The notes under the pieces: model-generated
Seen by the model: the letters and a program-made list of their open reading frames with translations, nothing else
The model's database searches: none
What the model was told of the DNA's origin: nothing
Part shown: positions 18,233 to 26,459 of the stretch, piece by piece
How positions within the stretch are numbered: the first letter of the stretch is position 1
Layout: every line of letters starts with the position of its first letter
From: Dyella sp. GSA-30
GTDB lineage: Bacteria; Pseudomonadota; Gammaproteobacteria; Xanthomonadales; Rhodanobacteraceae
Reading direction: 5' to 3'
Length of the DNA stretch: 64,000 nucleotides
NCBI RefSeq assembly: GCF_027924605.1
Contig: NZ_AP027042.1
Location: forward strand, 845,524-909,523
Made by a program: the position numbers and the translations under genes

Positions 18233-18937
18233 TCAGGCTTGCGGCTTGGCACCCTGGCCGAACAGCACTTTGCGTGCTTCTTCGTCCTTGGTCAGGTCGA
18301 ATCCGTTTCGAATCGGCTCGCCTAGCGCATAGGCACGTTGCGTGGCCGGGCGGGCGGCAATGGTGTCGAACCATGCTTTGAGATGGGGGAAGTCGGCCAG
18401 GTCCATACCCTGCGCCTCGTGCGACACGGTCCACGGATAGGCCGCCATATCGGCGATGGTGTAGTCGTCGCCGGCAATAAAGGCACGGCCGTCCAGACGC
18501 TTGTTCAGCACGCCATAGAGACGGCGCGTTTCATTGACGTAGCGATCGATCGCGTAAGGAATCTTTTCCGGCGCGTAGCGATTGAAGTGGTGGTTCTGAC
18601 CGAGCATCGGCCCCAACCCGCCCACCTGCCAGTACAGCCATTCCAGCACCGCGTAGCGTGCGCGGGTGTCGGTCGGGAGGAATTTACCGGTCTTGCCGGC
18701 CAGGTATTCGAGAATCGCGCCCGATTCGAACACGCTCAGCGGACCCTGGCCATCCGCCGGCTCGGTGTCGACGATGGCCGGCATGCGATTGTTCGGCGAG
18801 ATCGCCAGGAAGGCTGGCTCGAACTGATCGCCCTTGCCGATGTTCACCGGTTTGATCGCATAGGGCAGGCCGCTTTCTTCCAGGAACATGGTGATCTTGT
18901 GGCCGTTGGGCGTGGGCCAGTAATACAGCTCGATCAT
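18233..18937 (-). CDS. yfcG: Glutathione S-transferase, nu class (YfcG-like)
   Basis: 234 residues. The N-terminal thioredoxin fold starts 'LYYWPTPNGHKIT', whose TPNGHKI is the nu-class signature of E. coli YfcG, which shows disulfide reductase rather than conjugating activity. 'FESGAILEYLA' marks the glutathione-binding turn and is followed by the all-helical C-terminal domain. Cytoplasmic. ATG at 18937 is the natural family start. The S9 gene downstream is read in the same direction after about 95 bases. Confidence 0.88.
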   Translation of the reverse strand: MIELYYWPTPNGHKITMFLEESGLPYAIKPVNIGKGDQFEPAFLAISPNNRMPAIVDTEPADGQGPLSVFESGAILEYLAGKTGKFLPTDTRARYAVLEWLYWQVGGLGPMLGQNHHFNRYAPEKIPYAIDRYVNETRRLYGVLNKRLDGRAFIAGDDYTIADMAAYPWTVSHEAQGMDLADFPHLKAWFDTIAARPATQRAYALGEPIRNGFDLTKDEEARKVLFGQGAKPQA

Positions 18938-19067
18938 GGGAAACCTTTAAAAAGAACGGACGGATCTCTGATTTTCGGGGCGTTGCACCGGCTTTCAAGC
19001 GAGAGAACGTCAACGCCGGCCGCGGGCGAGGCGTTGAGCCGTGGACCCAACCCAAAGGATCGGTCCG

Positions 19068-19478
19068 ATGAAACGCTTGATACTCGCGTCGCTCTCCCTG
19101 GCTTTCGGCCTCGCCGCCGTTCCTGCGCTGGCCCAGGACAGTGCACCGGCCGGCCACGCTCAAGGCCAGCACATGGACCCGCAGCAGCAGCTGCAAAAGC
19201 TCAGCAAACGCCTGCAGCTGACCGCCGATCAACAGAGCAAGATCGGCGCGATCCTGCAGGACCGCCAACAGCAGGTGCAGTCCATCCGCGGCGACAGCAG
19301 CCTGAAGCCGGTCGACAAGCGCGCCAAGCTGAAGTCCTTGATGGAAAGCTCGCAAAGCAGCATCAGTGCCGTGCTGACCGACCAGCAACGCCAGCGCTGG
19401 ACGGATATGCGCGAGAAAATGATGGAGCGGCGTGAAGCAAAACAGGATGGCCAGGCGGCACCGGCCAGCGGCAAGTAG
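19068..19478 (+). CDS. Spy/LTXXQ-like periplasmic protein
   Basis: 136 residues from the ATG at 19068 (frame open from 19041). A signal peptide ends A-L-A, then a helical, Gln-rich body with 'LQLTADQQSKI' and 'VLTDQQRQRW', the two LTxxQ-type motifs of the CpxP/Spy family, chaperones for envelope stress. A basic coiled-coil-like tail follows. Function by family; no ligand data. Single gene. Confidence 0.75.
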   Translation: MKRLILASLSLAFGLAAVPALAQDSAPAGHAQGQHMDPQQQLQKLSKRLQLTADQQSKIGAILQDRQQQVQSIRGDSSLKPVDKRAKLKSLMESSQSSISAVLTDQQRQRWTDMREKMMERREAKQDGQAAPASGK

Positions 19479-19564
19479 TCAGATCTCCGAGAAACGTCGA
19501 ACAGGAAAAGGGGGTTTGTCTCTCTTAGTATCTGTTTGAAAAAGCACCCTTTTGACGATCGGAT

Positions 19565-19589
19565 CGCGCAGGATCGCGTATCCTGCGCG
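19565..19589. promoter_or_regulatory. Inverted repeat before the ribose operon
   Basis: CGCGCAGGAT and ATCCTGCGCG form a perfect 10-bp inverted repeat with a 5-base centre, 29 bases ahead of the rbsK start. It could be an operator (a LacI-type repressor is usual for rbs genes but no rbsR lies here) or an RNA hairpin. No T run follows closely. Confidence 0.45.
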
Positions 19590-19617
19590 GTCTCTTAAAT
19601 TCGTTCAAAGGAACCAC

Positions 19618-20511
19618 ATGACCCGTGTCGTCGTGGTTGGCAGCATCAATATGGATCTCGTCACCCTGGCGCCGCGCTTCGCCGGTCCGGGCGAGACCCT
19701 GCTCGGCGAGCGCTTTCTCACCCTGCAGGGTGGCAAGGGCGCCAATCAGGCCGTAGCCGCTGCCCGTCTGGGTGCCGAGGTGACGATGGTCGGTGCGGTT
19801 GGCGACGATGCTTTCGGCGATCAGCTGCGGGAAGGGCTGCAGCGTGAAGGCATCGCGCTCGATCACCTGCACCGTATCGACGATTGCGGTAGCGGTACCG
19901 CCTCGATCACTGTGGCCGGCGGCGAAAACCAGATCGTCATCGTCCCCGCAGCCAATGCCCGCCTGACACCCGCTCACGTCGAGCAGGCAAGTGACGCCAT
20001 CGCGCGTGCCGATGCCGTGCTGGTCCAGCTGGAATCGCCGCTGGAAACGGTCGAGGCCACGTTGCGGATGGGCCAACGCCTCGGTGTGCCGGTCATCCTC
20101 AATCCCGCGCCGGCCCAGCCCTTGCCGCTGGACTGGCTCAAGCTCGCACGCTTCGTCACGCCCAATCAACATGAATTGGCGATCCTGCTCGGAGCCGATC
20201 CCAACGAAGACTTCCGCGAACTGATGCGCCGAACGCCTTGTCCTGTTGTGCTTACCCGTGGCGCCGACGGCGCCTGGTATCGCGATGGCGGCGAACCCCA
20301 ATCGCAGGGCGGCTTCAGCGTCGATGTGGTCGACAGTACCGGTGCGGGCGATACCTTCAACGCTGCGCTTGCTGTGTTTCTCAAGGACGACCTGGGTACC
20401 GCCGTACGCAAGGCCTGTGCGGCCGGCGCCTTGTCGGTCACCCAGTTAGGCGCACGCGACGGCATGCCGACCCTGGCTGCCCTGGACGCATTTCTGGAGC
20501 GGCAATCGTGA
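19618..20511 (+). CDS. rbsK: Ribokinase
   Basis: 297 residues. Phosphorylates D-ribose to ribose-5-phosphate with ATP. PfkB-family signatures are present: 'GGKGANQAVA' near the N-terminus and 'DSTGAGDTFNAALA' with the catalytic Asp near the C-terminus. AAAGGA precedes the ATG at 19618. It overlaps rbsD by four bases (GTGA). First gene of a five-gene ribose uptake operon; the upstream inverted repeat may control it. Confidence 0.95.
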   Translation: MTRVVVVGSINMDLVTLAPRFAGPGETLLGERFLTLQGGKGANQAVAAARLGAEVTMVGAVGDDAFGDQLREGLQREGIALDHLHRIDDCGSGTASITVAGGENQIVIVPAANARLTPAHVEQASDAIARADAVLVQLESPLETVEATLRMGQRLGVPVILNPAPAQPLPLDWLKLARFVTPNQHELAILLGADPNEDFRELMRRTPCPVVLTRGADGAWYRDGGEPQSQGGFSVDVVDSTGAGDTFNAALAVFLKDDLGTAVRKACAAGALSVTQLGARDGMPTLAALDAFLERQS

Positions 20512-20906
20512 GGCGCCAAGGCCTGCTGCATGCCGAGCTCAACCGGGTGATTGCCGCGATGGGACATACCGACACCATCGTCATCGCCGACGTCGGCCTG
20601 CCAGTGCCTGCCGGTGTGCCGTGTATCGACCTGGCGCTCGTCGCAGGTACGCCACGCTTCGTTGACGTGTTCGACGCGGTCTATCGCGAACTCGCGGTGG
20701 AGCGCATCACCGTGGCGAGCGAAATCCATGCGCGCAACCCTTCGATGCTGGCGCTGGCGGAGCGATTGCGTGCCGATGGCCTCGCCGTAGATGAAATGGC
20801 TCACGAAGATTTCAAACGCGCCTGCGCCTTTGCGCGGGCCGTGGTACGTACCGGCGAAACGTCGCCTTACGCCAACGCGATCCTGCACGCCGGCGTCACT
20901 TTCTAA
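20508..20906 (+). CDS. rbsD: D-ribose pyranase
   Basis: 132 residues starting at the GTG at 20508, overlapping the rbsK stop. Interconverts the pyranose and furanose forms of ribose. It starts VRRQGLLHAELN and keeps the catalytic His of 'GLLHAELN' and the 'ADVGLPVP' and 'YANAILHAGVTF' motifs of the RbsD/FucU family. The longer open frame upstream is a shadow of rbsK. Confidence 0.93.
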   Translation: MRRQGLLHAELNRVIAAMGHTDTIVIADVGLPVPAGVPCIDLALVAGTPRFVDVFDAVYRELAVERITVASEIHARNPSMLALAERLRADGLAVDEMAHEDFKRACAFARAVVRTGETSPYANAILHAGVTF

Positions 20907-20914
20907 GCATTCCC

Positions 20915-22397
20915 ATGACTACCAACCTGGTCAGCATGCACGGCATCCATAAGGCCTTTGGGCCGGTGCAGGTGCTGCGAGGCGTCGATTTCGAACTGCG
21001 TGTGGGTGAAGTCCACGCGCTGATGGGCGAGAACGGTGCCGGCAAATCCACCCTGATGAAGATCCTGACCGGGCAGTACCGGCCCGATCAAGGCGAGATT
21101 CGCGTCGATGGACAGGCGACGACGATCGGCTCGCCCACCGACGCCGAGAAACATGGCATCGCGATCATTCATCAGGAACTGAACCTGATCCCCAACCTGA
21201 CCGTGGCCGAGAATCTTTTCCTCGGCCGCGAGCTGCGTCGCTTCGGCGTATTGCAACAACGCGCGATGCGAGCAAGAGCGCGCGAGTGGTTGGCTCGCGT
21301 CGGCATGCAGGCGTTGTCGCCCGATGCCAAGGTGGACACGCTGTCGGTCGGCCAACAGCAGATGGTGGAGATCGCCAAGGCGCTGGCGCAGAACGCGCGC
21401 GTGCTGATCATGGACGAGCCCACTGCCGCGCTGACCGAACGCGAGACGACGACGCTGTTCGCGTTGATTCGCGAACTGCGCGAAGGCGGCACCGGCATTG
21501 TCTACGTTTCGCATCGGATGGAAGAAATTTTCGCGCTGTGCGATCGGTTGTCGGTCTTGCGCGATGGCCAGTTCGTCGGCGTGCGCGACGTGGTTGGGCT
21601 GGATCTGGACGAAGTCGTGCGCATGATGGTTGGACGCAGTCTGGAAGCTCGCTTTCCCTCGCGTAGCGCCAAGCCGGGGGCCCGTGCGTATGACAGTGCA
21701 TGGGTTGGGGGACGACTACCTCCGCGATATCAGCTTCGACGTGCGTGCCGGTGAAGTGTTTGGCGTGTCGGGCTTGATGGGTGCGGGTCGCACGGAACTC
21801 GCGCGCTTGTTGTTTGGGCTACGCAAGCCGCGGACCGGCAGCATCACCCTGGACGGCAAGCCATTGACCGTACGCAATCCAGTCCAGGCCATCGATGCCG
21901 GCATGGGATTCGTCACCGAAGACCGCAAGGGCCAGGGCCTGGTGTTGGATCTGTCGCTACGCGAGAACATCAGCCTGGCGCATATCCCGGCACGTCTGGG
22001 CGTGATCGATCGCGGCCGCGAGCGCACGCAGGCGCGCGAATTGATCGAGCAACTGCATATCCGTACCCGCGATATGGAACTGGACGTCCGCGCGCTTTCC
22101 GGCGGCAATCAACAGAAGGTAGTGCTGGCCAAATGGCTGGCGCTCAAACCAAGCGTGCTGCTGCTGGACGAACCCACGCGCGGCGTGGATATCGGCGGCA
22201 AGGCGGAGATCTACCAGATCATCAACCGCTTGGCCGAGCAAGGTGTGGCCATCGTGATGATTTCGTCGGAGCTACCCGAAGTGCTGGCGATGAGCGATCG
22301 CATCCTGGTGATGCATGAAGGGCGTGCGACCGCATTGCTGGAAGCTGCTGCCACCACGCAGGAAGAGATCATGCGTGCCGCCACTGGCGGGCATTGA
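20915..22397 (+). pseudogene. rbsA: Ribose ABC transporter ATPase, frameshifted
   Basis: The normal protein is about 500 residues with two ABC domains. The first half (frame of 20915) has Walker A GENGAGKST, 'LSVGQQQMVEI' and a Walker B 'LIMDEPTAAL', then runs into unrelated sequence and stops at 21754. The second half continues in another frame from about 21680 ('MTVHGLGDDY', 'MGAGRTELARLL', 'LSGGNQQKVVLAKW', 'LLLDEPTRG') to 22397. Removing one G from the run of five at 21676-21680 joins the two parts as ...SAKPGPVRMTV.... It could be a real inactivating mutation, a sequencing error, or slippage. Kept here as a broken gene; the neighbouring rbs genes are intact. Confidence 0.85.
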
Positions 22398-22403
22398 AGA
22401 ACG

Positions 22404-22466
22404 TTGTAGGAGCGACTTCAGTCGCGACCGTTCGCTCACATGTCGCGACTGAAGTCGCTCCTACAA
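22404..22466. repeat. Inverted pair of REP-like elements inside the rbs operon
   Basis: A 24-base arm (TTGTAGGAGCGACTTCAGTC...) at 22404-22427 is exactly mirrored at 22443-22466 with a 15-base loop. It shares its GTCGCGAC core with 11940-11961. Lies between rbsA and rbsC, where a stable hairpin could affect transcript stability and the ratio of the two proteins. Confidence 0.85.
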
Positions 22467-22493
22467 GACTAGCTATCTATCGAGACTCCGAAC

Positions 22494-23462
22494 ATGACCG
22501 ACGCAACCGCTCCAACGCCTCCCTCACGCTTCAGCCTGGATAACACGCTGACCCTCCTGCAGCGTCTGGGCTCGGTGATCGGTCTGGTGCTGCTGGTGAT
22601 CGCACTCAGCATCCTGAGCCCCGATTTCCTGACCACCGGCAACTTGCTCACGGTGCTGCGCCAGGTGTCGATCAATGCCCTGATCGCCTTCGGCATGACC
22701 TTCGTGATCCTCACTGGCGGTATCGATCTGTCGGTCGGCGCCTTGCTCGCGTTTTCCGGCGCAGTTACCGCGGGTGTCATGGCAGCGGGGCAGAGCGCGG
22801 GGCTGGCCATCTGTGCCGGCCTGGGCATGGGTACCTTGCTGGGCCTGGTCAACGGCGTGCTGGTGTCGTGGGGTCGCGTCGCACCCTTCATCGCCACACT
22901 GGGCATGATGACGCTGGTGCGCGGCTTGACGCTTTCGTACACGCAAGGTCGTCCGATCAGTGTCTCCAATCCGCGGTTCGCGTTGCTTGGTGATGGTTAT
23001 GTCGCCCACCTGATTCCCATCCCGGTGATCTGGATGTTCGTGCTGTTCGCGGTCTGTGGCTTTGTGCTGCGCGGTACCGTGTTCGGTCGACATATCTTCG
23101 CCATCGGCGGCAATGAAGAAGCCGCACGCTTGTCCGGCGTACGCGTCTGGGCGATCAAGCTCGGTGTCTACGGTCTGTCCGGCCTGCTTTCCGCTTTCGC
23201 CGGCATCGTGCTGACCTCGCGGCTTTATTCGGCACAGGCCACCGCGGGTAGCGGTTACGAACTCGATGCGATCGCCGCCGTCGTGCTCGGCGGCACCAGC
23301 CTGTCGGGCGGACGCGGTTGGTTGTTCGGCACTCTGGTCGGCGTACTGCTGATCGGTTTTCTCAACAACGGCTTGAACCTGCTGGGCGTATCGTCGTTCT
23401 ACCAGCAGGTCGTGAAGGGCGCAGTCATCCTGATCGCTGTACTCATCGATCGCCGCAAATAG
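22494..23462 (+). CDS. rbsC: Ribose ABC transporter permease
   Basis: 322 residues, all-helical with about nine to ten membrane segments; an inner-membrane channel subunit. The EAA-like loop reads 'AIGGNEEAARLSGV' followed by 'YGLSGLLSAFAGI', typical of BPD_transp_2 (PF02653). 'LTGGIDLSVGA' near residue 75 is the well-conserved RbsC segment. ATG at 22494 directly follows the repeat pair. Partners would be RbsA and RbsB. Confidence 0.95.
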   Translation: MTDATAPTPPSRFSLDNTLTLLQRLGSVIGLVLLVIALSILSPDFLTTGNLLTVLRQVSINALIAFGMTFVILTGGIDLSVGALLAFSGAVTAGVMAAGQSAGLAICAGLGMGTLLGLVNGVLVSWGRVAPFIATLGMMTLVRGLTLSYTQGRPISVSNPRFALLGDGYVAHLIPIPVIWMFVLFAVCGFVLRGTVFGRHIFAIGGNEEAARLSGVRVWAIKLGVYGLSGLLSAFAGIVLTSRLYSAQATAGSGYELDAIAAVVLGGTSLSGGRGWLFGTLVGVLLIGFLNNGLNLLGVSSFYQQVVKGAVILIAVLIDRRK

Positions 23463-23500
23463 TCCCCAGACAATCCCCGTATTACCGAAGGAGTACCATC

Positions 23501-24445
23501 ATGCGCACACTAAGGCTCATTGCCGCGGCCACATTCGTCGTCTTCGCTGCCGCCTGCAGTCAGCAGGGCCCGGGTGAAGCCTCCGCACCGGCTGCATCGT
23601 CGTCGAGCGCAGCGGGTGGCAACAAGACCATCGGTTTGGCCATCTCCACGCAGAACAACCCATTCTTTGTCGAGTTGAAGGACGGCGCGCAAAAAGCGGC
23701 AGCGGCCGCCGGCTTGCAGTTGGTCGTCGTCGATGCGCAGGACGATCCGGCCAGGCAGATTTCTGGCGTCGAAGACTTGATCCAGAAGAAGGTCGGCGTG
23801 ATTCTGCTCAATCCGACTGATTCATCCGCGCTGGCTGGCGCCGTGCAATCGGCGAACAATGCGCATATCCCGGTGGTGACGCTGGATCGCGCCGTCGACG
23901 GAGCCAACGTCGCTTCGCACATCGCTTCTGACAATCTCGCCGGTGGTGCCATGGCGGCGAAGTTCCTGTCCGAACAGTTGCAGGGCAAGGGCAATGTGCT
24001 CGAGCTTCAAGGTGTGCCCGGTACCTCTGCCGCGCGCGATCGCGGTAAAGGTTTCGACGACGAAGCGCAGAAAGATGGCTTGAAGATCATTGCGCAGCAG
24101 CCGGCCAACTTCGATCGCGCGGATGGACTCTCGGTCACCGAAAACCTGTTGCAGGCGCATCCCGACGCCAATGCGATCTTTGCGCAGAACGACGAGATGG
24201 CATTGGGTGCGTTGCGCGCGCTCGATAGCGGCAAGCACGGCAATATCATCGTGGTCGCTTTCGATGGTACGCCAGACGGCATCAAGGCAGTGAAGGACGG
24301 CAAGATGGCCGCCACCGTCGCCCAACAGCCCGGCGAGATCGGTCGTCTCGGCGTGGAAACCGCTCAGAAGCTGCTGGGCAATCAGAGCGTGGACAAGAGC
24401 ATCGCCGTGCCGCTGAAGCTGGTGACCAAGGACTCGGCCGACTGA
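23501..24445 (+). CDS. rbsB: Ribose-binding protein, lipoprotein form
   Basis: 314 residues from the ATG at 23501, with GAAGGAG 8 bases upstream; the frame is open further 5'. The signal sequence ends at A-A-A-C, a lipobox, so the binding protein is probably membrane-tethered, unlike the free periplasmic E. coli RbsB. The Ser/Ala-rich linker leads into the periplasmic binding fold (Peripla_BP_4) beginning 'KTIGLAISTQNNPFF' with 'VTLDRAVDG' and 'NDEMALGALRAL'. Ends the operon; no rbsR follows. Confidence 0.93.
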   Translation: MRTLRLIAAATFVVFAAACSQQGPGEASAPAASSSSAAGGNKTIGLAISTQNNPFFVELKDGAQKAAAAAGLQLVVVDAQDDPARQISGVEDLIQKKVGVILLNPTDSSALAGAVQSANNAHIPVVTLDRAVDGANVASHIASDNLAGGAMAAKFLSEQLQGKGNVLELQGVPGTSAARDRGKGFDDEAQKDGLKIIAQQPANFDRADGLSVTENLLQAHPDANAIFAQNDEMALGALRALDSGKHGNIIVVAFDGTPDGIKAVKDGKMAATVAQQPGEIGRLGVETAQKLLGNQSVDKSIAVPLKLVTKDSAD

Positions 24446-24457
24446 GCTTTCCTGTTA

Positions 24458-24484
24458 CCCCGCCGACGATACACGTCGGCGGGG
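24458..24484 (+). terminator. GC-rich hairpin after rbsB
   Basis: CCCCGCCGACG pairs with CGTCGGCGGGG across a 5-base loop (11-bp stem), 13 bases after the rbsB stop. It has no T run, so it is a weak or factor-assisted terminator at best. Confidence 0.6.
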
Positions 24485-24576
24485 CACGCCGCTGTTGGAA
24501 CCGATGCCATTGGCATGGCTTAATGCCGATCTTTGGTCAGCTGTCGCCCACCGTTGGGCAGCCCAAGGATCGCCGC

Positions 24577-25674
24577 ATGTACTCCCTTGAAAGCTTGTTG
24601 GCCCACGACGCACCTGCCTTGCTATTCGAATGCATCGGCGGCAGCCATGCCTATGGCACCGCCACAGCGGAAAGCGACCGGGATATACGTGGCATCTTCG
24701 CCGTGCCCGGCCATGCCTATATGGCATTGAACGCGCCGACCAATCAGGTCGCCGATGCACGTAACGACATCGTCTTCTATAGCCTGCGCCGAGTCGTGGA
24801 GCTTTTGACCGGCGCCAATCCCAACGTGCTTGAGCTGTTGTTCATGCCGGCTGATTGCGTTCGCTGGACGTCTCCCGAAATGCAGGCTCTTGTGGAGCAC
24901 CGGCATCTGTTCATATCGCGTCAGTGCGTTCAGACGCACCTCGGTTATGCGATCAGCCAGATCAAGAAAGCCCGGGGTCAAAACAAGTGGGTGAACCAAC
25001 CCAGGGCAGAACGGCCGCCAGCCAAGGAAGACTTTTGCCACATTGTCCCGCGTGAGCATCTGCTGCCCGCGGGTCAACCTGCGTGTCGGCCAGTCCCTTT
25101 GCCGACGTTGCAATGGAATCTTGCGGAGTACCACGTATCCCGGCTCGAACATGCGCGCGACGGTTATCGACTGTATCGGTACGGCGCGCAAGCGCGCGGC
25201 GTGTTTCGTGAAGACATGATCGCCTGCGAGTCGATTCCGCTCGAACATGAATCCTCGCATTTTTCAGGGCTGCTTTTCTTCAATGAGCAAGCCTGGAAGC
25301 AGGCGCTCGTGGATCATCAGAACTACTGGATATGGCGTCGTGAACGCAACGAAGAACGTTGGCGGCAACAGGAATCGGGCGAGCTCGACTATGACGCCAA
25401 GAACCTTATGCATACGATTCGCCTCCTTCTTTCCGGGGAATCTATTCTTACCCGAGGCGAGCCGATGATTCGCTTCGAGGGAGAAAGGCTGCAGCTCTTG
25501 ATGGACATCCGGCATGGCCGCTTTCAGTACGACGAGATCATGGCCATGGCACAAGACATCAGTGAGCGTTGCGAGAAGCATATGAATACCGATCTGCCGC
25601 CTGCCATCGATGCATTGGCCGCCGATCGACTGTTGCAGCAATTGACGACGCAATGGGAGGCGCGCCAGGTATGA
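24577..25674 (+). CDS. RlaP/YcgL-like nucleotidyltransferase
   Basis: 365 residues from the ATG at 24577, preceded by AAGGA. The N-terminal polymerase-beta-type core has 'GGSHAYGTATAESDRDIRG', with the GS motif and the D-x-D metal ligands, as in PF10127 (RlaP, 'RNA-ligase-associated PolB'). The long helical remainder has no catalytic motif. Such enzymes are predicted to transfer nucleotides in RNA repair; substrate here unknown. Overlaps the second nucleotidyltransferase by ATGA, so they are likely coupled and act together. Confidence 0.85.
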   Translation: MYSLESLLAHDAPALLFECIGGSHAYGTATAESDRDIRGIFAVPGHAYMALNAPTNQVADARNDIVFYSLRRVVELLTGANPNVLELLFMPADCVRWTSPEMQALVEHRHLFISRQCVQTHLGYAISQIKKARGQNKWVNQPRAERPPAKEDFCHIVPREHLLPAGQPACRPVPLPTLQWNLAEYHVSRLEHARDGYRLYRYGAQARGVFREDMIACESIPLEHESSHFSGLLFFNEQAWKQALVDHQNYWIWRRERNEERWRQQESGELDYDAKNLMHTIRLLLSGESILTRGEPMIRFEGERLQLLMDIRHGRFQYDEIMAMAQDISERCEKHMNTDLPPAIDALAADRLLQQLTTQWEARQV

Positions 25675-26432
25675 ATGAAGCTATTCAAGCCGCACTCAAT
25701 GACATCGAACGCGAGCACCGGGTTCGTGTGCTTTATGCGGCCGAATCGGGAAGCCGTGCCTGGGGGTTCGCTTCGCCCGATAGCGACTTCGACGTGCGCT
25801 TTGTCTATGCGCATACACAGGACTGGTATTTGAGCGTGTTCGAGCAGCGAGATGTAATCGAGCGCATGCTTCCCGGCGACCTGGACGTAAGCGGCTGGGA
25901 GCTTCGAAAATCGCTTCGTCTTTCGTCGAAATGCAACCTTGCATTTAACGAGTGGTTTGATTCCCCCATCGTCTATCGACAGGATGAGGCGTTTGCGCGG
26001 GATATACGCAATGCGATAGCAGCGTGCTTTCAGCCTGCTCGAGCGTTATTTCACTACTTGAGCATGGCTCGCAGCACCTATGCGGATCATCTGGAGAGTG
26101 AACAAGTCCGCATCAAGAAGCTCTTTTACTTTCTGCGCCCGATCCTGGCTTGTCGCTGGATTGAACACTCGCGCTCACAACCGCCGACACGGTTCTCCGC
26201 GTTGGTGACAGCGCCATGGGTCAATGACGATGAGCGCGCCTGGATTGCCGACATCGAGGCTCGCAAGGCAGTCACCAGAGAAGGCGGCATGGAACCTGTG
26301 CCTGATTTTCTGCGCCAATGGATGCTGTCGGCGATGGAGCATTTCCAAGCCACCGGACATCAGCTGGCGGAGCGAAGCGAGATCGATCACGCTCTTCTCG
26401 ATACGACGTTACGCCGGTGGATTCCAACCTGA
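25671..26432 (+). CDS. Second RlaP/YcgL-like nucleotidyltransferase
   Basis: 253 residues from the ATG at 25671, overlapping the first gene's stop by four bases. The core motif 'ESGSRAWGFASPDSDFDVR' again carries the G-S and D-x-D pattern of PF10127. It is shorter than its neighbour and has a different helical half ('FHYLSMARSTYADHL'). No RNA ligase gene lies in the window. It converges with ftsK after 27 bases. Confidence 0.87.
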   Translation: MNEAIQAALNDIEREHRVRVLYAAESGSRAWGFASPDSDFDVRFVYAHTQDWYLSVFEQRDVIERMLPGDLDVSGWELRKSLRLSSKCNLAFNEWFDSPIVYRQDEAFARDIRNAIAACFQPARALFHYLSMARSTYADHLESEQVRIKKLFYFLRPILACRWIEHSRSQPPTRFSALVTAPWVNDDERAWIADIEARKAVTREGGMEPVPDFLRQWMLSAMEHFQATGHQLAERSEIDHALLDTTLRRWIPT

Positions 26433-26459
26433 TGGTTCAACGCTATAGCGAGTTCGCAG

